DNA of 64,000 nucleotides from NCBI GenBank assembly GCA_022925895.1, contig JAKSYS010000161.1:1-64000 (forward strand), written 5' to 3'. Numbering within the stretch: the stretch's first letter is position 1; each line of letters starts with the position of its first letter. The notes beneath the pieces were generated by a model, which was given only the letters and a program-made list of their open reading frames with translations, was not told the origin of the DNA and ran no database searches. This DNA is from Fragilaria crotonensis (Eukaryota; Bacillariophyta; Fragilariophyceae; Fragilariales; Fragilariaceae). The position numbers and the translations under genes were made by a program. Shown here one piece after another: positions 58,543-64,000 of this stretch.

Positions 58543-61506
58543 ATGGATGTTTCCAACGACCGCGAGGTTGAGCGACTAGGAGCTAATGCTACCGCTGTTT
58601 ACGCCTTGGAGTTCTGGCATTCACTTGCCAAGGCAGCCCGCGAGGACGGCCGTCTTTTGGATCCCATCTGGGAGAATCCTGGAAATGAGTCTTCGCGTAA
58701 CAATGGATCCCTCCAATCGCAGGGTAGCAGTCCATCAATGCAACGGAGTTCGGCAACAACGAAGATCGTTTTGACTGAGGATTCAGCTTCGGGTCGACGA
58801 CTTTACAAGAGGTTTCGATCAAACTTTGGCCAACTTGATGTCAGACGCCTGGCGTCCTCGAATCTATCTGGCGAACGGTGGCAGTCCTTGCTGGTGGCAT
58901 CAGAAGGTATAATCGACTCGTACAACTTCATGACTTTGCTGAGACTTGATGCCTACGATATCTTTTGGATGACTGAGTCAGAAGTTAGTAGTGGCCTCTC
59001 CATCGTACCGCGGGCCCAGTTTCTCTTCATCGAACTCGCCAGAATCCATGAAGGGGTTTACGCGTCGGCAGATTTTCGACGCAGGCTTCAATTATGGGAT
59101 ACCAAGTGCTGGAGTGAAGACTTACTTCAGGCACTCGATGCAAAGGACGAAGCCGCATCTTTGGCTGCGGTTGATTCACTTCGGGTCCAATGGCCATATC
59201 CTCGAGCGTCCATTCTCAAGGAATCCAGAGTTCTGAGAGCAGTCAGGAAGGGATGGAAATCTGGATCCACAGAGAGTGTTCGCACTGCGTGCCAAGACCT
59301 TCTACAATACTGGAATGACATGCTGGAAATGGGGAAGTTGGCGTGGGCTTCACCCAAACAATATCCTGCCTTGGAGCGCATGGCGCGCAACCTTGCCCTC
59401 CAGAATGATCAACGTGCAGGACAATGCCTCTCTTCGGTGACTCGCACCACATCATCGCTCTCAGATTTATTTCCTCCGACTATGGCGGCTGCTCCGCGCA
59501 TCTTTTCCCAGTTTGGCGTAGTCGTGGTGGAAGACTTTTTAGATCAGGAACAAGTCCAGGAGTGCAGAGAAGCAGCTGCAATGTGTTTGAAGTCTCTGAT
59601 CGATGAGCAACTGACACCCCGGGGTTTGGTGGTTGATGGATTGAACGCCTTTGATTTTGCTGAAGTACGTCAACGCCCGGGTCATCGCGTCGATAATAGA
59701 TATAAGATTTTGGACACGTCAGTCGTGAAATCAGTCGCTGAAAGGCTCTTGCAGGAGTTGCCAGTATTGTTATCTGAAGGCAAGACCAATGCTCAATACA
59801 AATTGCTTTTTGGAGGGGTTGTCCATTCATTTCCCCGCGTGAAGGAAACTGACCCGATTCCAGACGCACAAATTTGGCACCGGGATGGGCCGAGTTTATT
59901 CGACTCCGCCTTTCACGAGACACACTGCTTCAATGTATTCATACCACTAATCGACGTTTCGACCAAAAACGGAACCACTGAATTCATACCAGGATCGCAC
60001 AATGATGCTGTGTTTGAAGAATGCATGATAGAGTTATTGAATCAACCAGATGATCACCACTTAGCTGTCAGGGCTGAAGTGCGCGCCGGGAGCCTGATTG
60101 TCTTTGATGTTCGAGTCTTGCATCGCGGGCTGGCAAATGCGTCCATGGACGAACGCCCCATGCTCTATTTCACCATGGCACAGTCGTGGTTCACTGATGA
60201 GCACATGTTTGACTACTCCAAAAGCCTCGTCACAACGAGAGGCTTTCAGAACATCAGTGACAGCTCTGGTTTGTCCAGCAAGGAAGGAATGGTGTCTTTT
60301 CGACTCGGTCGTCTCTATGAATTAGTCTCTGGGCGGATACCTCCCATTGAATCATCTTACGGACATCCACACTATACAACGCGGTTCGATTTGTTGCTGT
60401 CAGAGCTTACGTGCGAGGCGAACTTTATGCAAAACTTGGATGCTATCTTGAACTTTTGCACCTCGGGAGAGCAAGACATTTTGACAAATGCATTCATTGA
60501 TGTCTTACGCAGTCCGCCTGCAAGAGCACAGAAACAACGAGTGCTTGAGGAGGCGCGCATTAAGCGAAAAGAACATCGTGAAGCTGAATCACGAGCTTAC
60601 GTTCACTACAAGGATTTGAACGAAGAGGAAGACTTTGCATCCTTTGCTACTGACATGTCCGACGTGTCTACTCTTTATAAGTTGACTGCAACATTAGTCC
60701 TGAAAGAATCCTGGTGCCTAAGCAAACTTGGCTTCACCGAAGATCAAGATGGCATTTGCATTCTGTTGGCAACGCTGAAGGCGTACACTTTGCGAGAGAC
60801 TGCGAAGGTAAAAATGGCACGCATTGAGGAGGCTTTCACAGCCTGGTGGCACGCTGGTGTAGACCGCTTCCATCTCGTGCGCATTGGTCATCAACCTGCG
60901 CGTCGGTTACTTGTCGTATTCAGTAGTCTTGGCTCGGGACTCGCTCGGCCTGAATGGGGTGGCTCACTGGCCAATCTTGCTCCATCCGACGAACTTGATG
61001 TCCTCTACGTTTTGGATCCTGCGTGCTCGTGGTATTGCCAGGATCCGAGTTGCAATTGGAAAGGAGGCGACTATTTCTACAAGGAACTCCAGGCGAGGTT
61101 CCAACAATACGAAGCGGTACTCTTTCTCGGTGATTCCATGGGCGCAGCAGCTGCGTTGCGATTCTCGTCACTTGCCAACGAGGCATTGGTGTTCAGTCCG
61201 CAGGTTGACATTTCATCGTACGAGGCCATTACTCGTTCCGACTTCAGCATTAAAATTCGCCGAGAATTTGAGCAAGAGGTGGTGCGTACATGTCGCGAGA
61301 CAAGTGCACGCATTCTTATTCATTACGCTGAAAACTGTCAAGAGGACGCAGCTGCAGTAAATCTAATTCCGTGTCGTCGGAACATCGAGCTTGTGGCGCA
61401 TGACTATGACGATCACATACTGTCACTTCACCTTCGCGACGAAGGAAAGTTAAAAGGCATAGTCGACGGCGCTATTGGAGCGTTTTTGACCGCTGAGTTC
61501 TCATGA
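58543..61506 (+). CDS. phytanoyl-CoA dioxygenase-like / alpha-beta hydrolase-like fusion protein
   Basis: Intronless 987-residue protein with two recognisable enzyme domains. Residues about 318-560 match PhyH-type Fe(II)/2-oxoglutarate oxygenases. FSQFGVVVVEDFL opens the fold, WHRDG gives the HxD metal ligands (His446, Asp448), NGTTEFIPGSH is the typical strand and turn, LHRG gives the distal His527, and Arg538 in ERPMLYF is placed to bind 2-oxoglutarate. Residues about 785-985 resemble a short alpha/beta hydrolase: RRLLVVFSSLGSG, DPACSWY, a nucleophile elbow FLGDSMGAAAAL (Ser865) and a C-terminal His958 in YDDHILSLHL. The first about 310 residues and the 560-785 linker are helical and unrecognised. 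There is no signal or transit peptide, so a cytosolic location is likely. PhyH enzymes hydroxylate acyl-CoAs and many secondary metabolites; the substrate here is unknown. A hydrolase partner suggests sequential oxidation and ester/thioester cleavage on one polypeptide, which is inference. Confidence 0.8.
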   Translation: MDVSNDREVERLGANATAVYALEFWHSLAKAAREDGRLLDPIWENPGNESSRNNGSLQSQGSSPSMQRSSATTKIVLTEDSASGRRLYKRFRSNFGQLDVRRLASSNLSGERWQSLLVASEGIIDSYNFMTLLRLDAYDIFWMTESEVSSGLSIVPRAQFLFIELARIHEGVYASADFRRRLQLWDTKCWSEDLLQALDAKDEAASLAAVDSLRVQWPYPRASILKESRVLRAVRKGWKSGSTESVRTACQDLLQYWNDMLEMGKLAWASPKQYPALERMARNLALQNDQRAGQCLSSVTRTTSSLSDLFPPTMAAAPRIFSQFGVVVVEDFLDQEQVQECREAAAMCLKSLIDEQLTPRGLVVDGLNAFDFAEVRQRPGHRVDNRYKILDTSVVKSVAERLLQELPVLLSEGKTNAQYKLLFGGVVHSFPRVKETDPIPDAQIWHRDGPSLFDSAFHETHCFNVFIPLIDVSTKNGTTEFIPGSHNDAVFEECMIELLNQPDDHHLAVRAEVRAGSLIVFDVRVLHRGLANASMDERPMLYFTMAQSWFTDEHMFDYSKSLVTTRGFQNISDSSGLSSKEGMVSFRLGRLYELVSGRIPPIESSYGHPHYTTRFDLLLSELTCEANFMQNLDAILNFCTSGEQDILTNAFIDVLRSPPARAQKQRVLEEARIKRKEHREAESRAYVHYKDLNEEEDFASFATDMSDVSTLYKLTATLVLKESWCLSKLGFTEDQDGICILLATLKAYTLRETAKVKMARIEEAFTAWWHAGVDRFHLVRIGHQPARRLLVVFSSLGSGLARPEWGGSLANLAPSDELDVLYVLDPACSWYCQDPSCNWKGGDYFYKELQARFQQYEAVLFLGDSMGAAAALRFSSLANEALVFSPQVDISSYEAITRSDFSIKIRREFEQEVVRTCRETSARILIHYAENCQEDAAAVNLIPCRRNIELVAHDYDDHILSLHLRDEGKLKGIVDGAIGAFLTAEFS

Positions 61507-62068
61507 TGCCCGCACGAACTCGCGAAAAGAGGTGACCTCCCGAATGGACCTAAAGTGGGCTATGGAGGTTTCGACAGCAAGGATGTTTGATTTCACTACT
61601 GTGCGGATCGTGCATTTTCCCCGCGGAGACAGGTTGATGCCCTGATGTTGTACGATGGTTCTCTCGCGTTCATTTTTCAAAACAGAGAAGAAGAAATCGA
61701 CTTTACGGAATCATCATATTACTGAAGCGATCAGCGTCCCCGCAACGTGATCGAGTGCCAAGCCGTAATTTCAATGATTACTGGTAGTGCCGTTAACGCG
61801 TTCAAGTTACGCGATGTCCTAGTTTTTTGTCCGTGGAAATAGGTTGAATGATTATATTAAAAACCGGATTAGCGATCAAAGCACCGGCATTAGGTCCAGC
61901 TAGCGTTCAGGTGATGCCTCGTTTGGAGCTGGGTAAGCTAACTTGTCATGGACCTCAATTTAGGAATACCACCAAGAAGTCCACGAATGACAGGACCTGA
62001 TTCTCCGAAGACAATTTCATTCTTGACAATGAACATAGAGCGCAGGCGAGCACACTAGGCTTCAAGCA
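61507..62068. other. convergent intergenic region
   Basis: 3' flanks of the oxygenase fusion and the BFR2 homologue. No gene or repeat seen. Confidence 0.45.
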
Positions 62069-62893
62069 CTATTTCCTTTGTTGGCCTCCGCCAAATAGTG
62101 ATTTGAACCACTCGTCTTCGTCCATCGCAGACTCACCTCGCTGTTGAGGAAAAGTGAAGTTGACAAGCTTCGGAATGACTGCATACCTAATCTTTCTTCC
62201 TTTGCTAGCTCTACGATCGACATCTTTCACAGATTTCTTGCTTTTCTTTCGCTTGATAACATCCAATGATGAATTCTTACTCTTGCCGAGTAGAAAGTCT
62301 TGGAGCATGTGCTGATAAGTCTTCGAGTCGTCAAAATCGACACCAGCGGCAAGTTCATAATTGGAGGTGGATTCAACTTGCTGCCAAAAATCTGAATCCA
62401 AAAGCTTGAATTGTGCCTTCGCAGTAAGTCCAGAGTGTAGACGGAGATCTTTGTAGCGTTTATTTAAGACTTCCTTCCATTCGTCCCTGGTGCCACTGTA
62501 CTCAGAGGCGATTGCGCTATCAAGATCAGCCGCATGGTAATCATGTTTGTGAGCCCCGACATCAGACAGGGTTCTTCTCACACGAAGAAGTTGCGAAATA
62601 AGTTGTTGAGATAGATTTTGGATTTGTTCCCCACCTTCTCCTTGCGGTTCACCCCCTTGCATGACCCGTTGAAGCAGAATTCGCAACTCCATCAAATGTT
62701 CGAAGATCTTTACTTGCGATTGTGCAGCTTTAGCTTTGCGTTGGTCCTTTTCTAACACTCGCTTCTTTTTTCTTTCAGCTAGAGCATCTTGGCTTTCTAG
62801 AGTGTCAATAGCATCAAAGACACCTTTCCGTTTCTTGGTTGATGTCGACATGGGCAAACGTCGTGGAATGGCTTTTCTGAGAGAGAGTGACAT
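62069..62893 (-). CDS. BFR2: AATF/BFR2 homologue, ribosome biogenesis factor
   Basis: 274-residue nuclear/nucleolar protein of the AATF/Che-1/Bfr2 family, which works in the small-subunit processome during early 18S rRNA processing. A Lys/Arg-rich leader is followed by a helical region with FEHLMELRILLQRVM (about 64-78), matching the leucine-zipper-like AATF segment. The C-terminal TRAUB domain is marked by DFDDSKTYQHMLQDFL (about 185-200) and the signature SKGRKIRYAVIPKLVNFTFP near residues 229-248. The very C terminus (DEWFKSLFG) is also typical. At 274 residues it lacks most of the acidic N-terminal region of yeast and human proteins (over 480 residues). An in-frame TGA lies three codons upstream of the chosen ATG, so no simple extension exists; a missed upstream exon is possible. 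Met15 is an alternative start. Confidence 0.8.
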   Translation of the reverse strand: MSLSLRKAIPRRLPMSTSTKKRKGVFDAIDTLESQDALAERKKKRVLEKDQRKAKAAQSQVKIFEHLMELRILLQRVMQGGEPQGEGGEQIQNLSQQLISQLLRVRRTLSDVGAHKHDYHAADLDSAIASEYSGTRDEWKEVLNKRYKDLRLHSGLTAKAQFKLLDSDFWQQVESTSNYELAAGVDFDDSKTYQHMLQDFLLGKSKNSSLDVIKRKKSKKSVKDVDRRASKGRKIRYAVIPKLVNFTFPQQRGESAMDEDEWFKSLFGGGQQRK

Positions 62894-63259
62894 TAACTTT
62901 CAACTTTCGGAGATTGAAAACACGGTTGGTTGTGCTTCCCCAATTCCAAGGCCAAAATTAAAATTCCACATTCCTCACTTCGTCAACCCTGAAATTTCTG
63001 TCGACCTCACTACAGACATTTCGGCCTCTGAAGCCCTGTCCCGGTTTTTGGTTATGAGTACAATTTCGACCTTGATTTTAACGCCTTCTCAGAAATGCAC
63101 CCAACATCTTCTCGATCAAACATTTAGAAAAATTGCTTAAGTAAGTCGCCAACCTTGCTCGACTTCTTGGTTTCGCGCCATTTGCAGGTGGAGTGCTGGG
63201 ATCCAAATACTCCTCCAGCAGCCATACGTCAACGATGAGGATGCTGCTATGGCAATAAG
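62894..63259. other. intergenic, upstream of BFR2 homologue and of edge gene
   Basis: Divergent spacer. A plus-strand frame that starts inside the BFR2 gene reads through to 63140 but shows no domain. Confidence 0.4.
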
Positions 63260-64000
63260 ATGACACAAGTGCAGTCGACAAGTTCTTGGGACTCACTAAT
63301 CCCAACATCATACAAGATCACAGCTTACATTCCATCCTTGAAAACATCAGTCACTGCGGGTTCTTTTGTCAGATACAACAAAGGAATAGAAGGCGAGGAG
63401 GATGGTGGATCCCATTGCCGTGTTGGTCGCATCCTTGAAGTTGTTGCATTGCTTGACTTGGTGCCTATCGGTTTGATGCCGGATGGCAGAGGATTGTTCA
63501 AGCTGACATATCTGAGTGGATACCGTCATACCTTATTGAAGGACTAGCATTTATTGCTTTTGAAGATGACGATGCGTTTGATGATTGCAAGGGCATGTGT
63601 CACTTCTATGTTACAAAATATCGCATGGAGAGTGGAACAGGTGCTGTCTATATCATTCCAAAAAATTCTTGTCCACCATTTGCCGGGCAGATCGACAACT
63701 TCCGCAAACTTTGGTCGGTAGATTTTTGCCAACTGGCATTCAACACCATCCGGCACATCAGGCAAGAGATGCAAAAGATTCTTTGCCGGGTTGCTCAACC
63801 CCAGGGCGACTTTTCGACAAAAAATGCGAAGGTATATCTTCCGAGTTGTGCTTGGTGCTTTATAAAGGATGCGATGGCTAACAAAGGTGTCCATAGCATT
63901 GCTTCCGTGAAATTTAGCAGACCCCGAGTCTCTCTTTCCTGGGGCCTTTCGTATTGCTCGCATCGTCATACAGGGTATCTTGACATTCTACGATTCGACA
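63260..64000 (+). CDS. unrecognised gene, partial at the window edge, with one probable frame interruption
   Basis: Plus-strand coding sequence running off the right end. The first part from ATG 63260 reads TSYKITAYIPSLKTSVTAGSFVRYN...HCRVGRILEVVALL. The frame then stops at 63547. A second frame is open from about 63466 to the last base and reads coherently (RFDAGWQRIVQADISEWIP; FEDDDAFDDCKGMCHF; LAFNTIRHIRQEMQKILCRV). The simplest reading is a one-base loss near 63466. I recall a multi-copy diatom family with a similar GSFVRY...HCRVGR opening, but I know no function. The opening could be a BAH-like or other chromatin or DNA-binding fold, which is a guess. It may be a host gene or element-borne. 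Confidence 0.45.

Overview
The window comes from a nuclear genome of a diatom, most likely a pennate one. The strongest marker is a fucoxanthin-chlorophyll a/c binding protein gene whose presequence carries the ASAFAP-type cleavage site of diatom and haptophyte plastids. Supporting markers are a DUF6824 protein (a family expanded in diatoms), a secreted Ser/Pro/Lys-rich protein of the kind linked to silica walls, short GT-AG introns of 68-102 nt, and diatom-type Ty1/copia and Ty3/gypsy elements. I cannot name the species.

Layout. 0-4.3 kb: two convergent major-facilitator transporters. 4.6-12.7 kb: a young Ty1/copia element with near-identical LTRs. 13.9-14.6 kb: a hAT-type MITE with perfect 8-bp target duplications. 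15.2-19.1 kb: a type II membrane protein resembling a Golgi glycosyltransferase, a DUF6824 gene and a silaffin-like secreted protein. 19-24 kb: a transposon graveyard with a copia fragment and a foldback repeat. 24.3-28.0 kb: a gene-dense island (FCP, a Sep15/SELENOF-like ER protein without its redox motif, an Asn-rich Cys-rich type I membrane protein). 28.5-31.1 kb: an old, short-LTR copia relic. 31.4-36.6 kb: a very young Ty3/gypsy element inserted into a local repeat. 37.3-57 kb: a long repeat-rich, gene-poor stretch holding a tyrosine-recombinase relic, a Plavaka/CACTA-like transposase relic, a satellite-like array, a Cys-rich pseudogene, an intact 451-residue protein of unknown function and a broken PIF/Harbinger transposase. 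57.5-64 kb: a host island with tRNA-Val(AAC), a 987-residue fusion of a phytanoyl-CoA-dioxygenase domain to an alpha/beta-hydrolase-like domain, an AATF/BFR2 homologue and an unrecognised gene that runs off the edge.

The host genes look like independent single-gene units, several in convergent or divergent pairs; no operon or gene cluster is evident. Single-base indels interrupt at least two otherwise well conserved host genes (FCP and DUF6824), and probably the gene at the right edge. Part of the frame breakage here may therefore be unpolished assembly rather than biology. I found no CRISPR array, no rRNA gene and no clear new defence or biosynthetic system. The most unusual host object is the dioxygenase-hydrolase fusion, followed by the SELENOF-like protein that has lost its catalytic motif.
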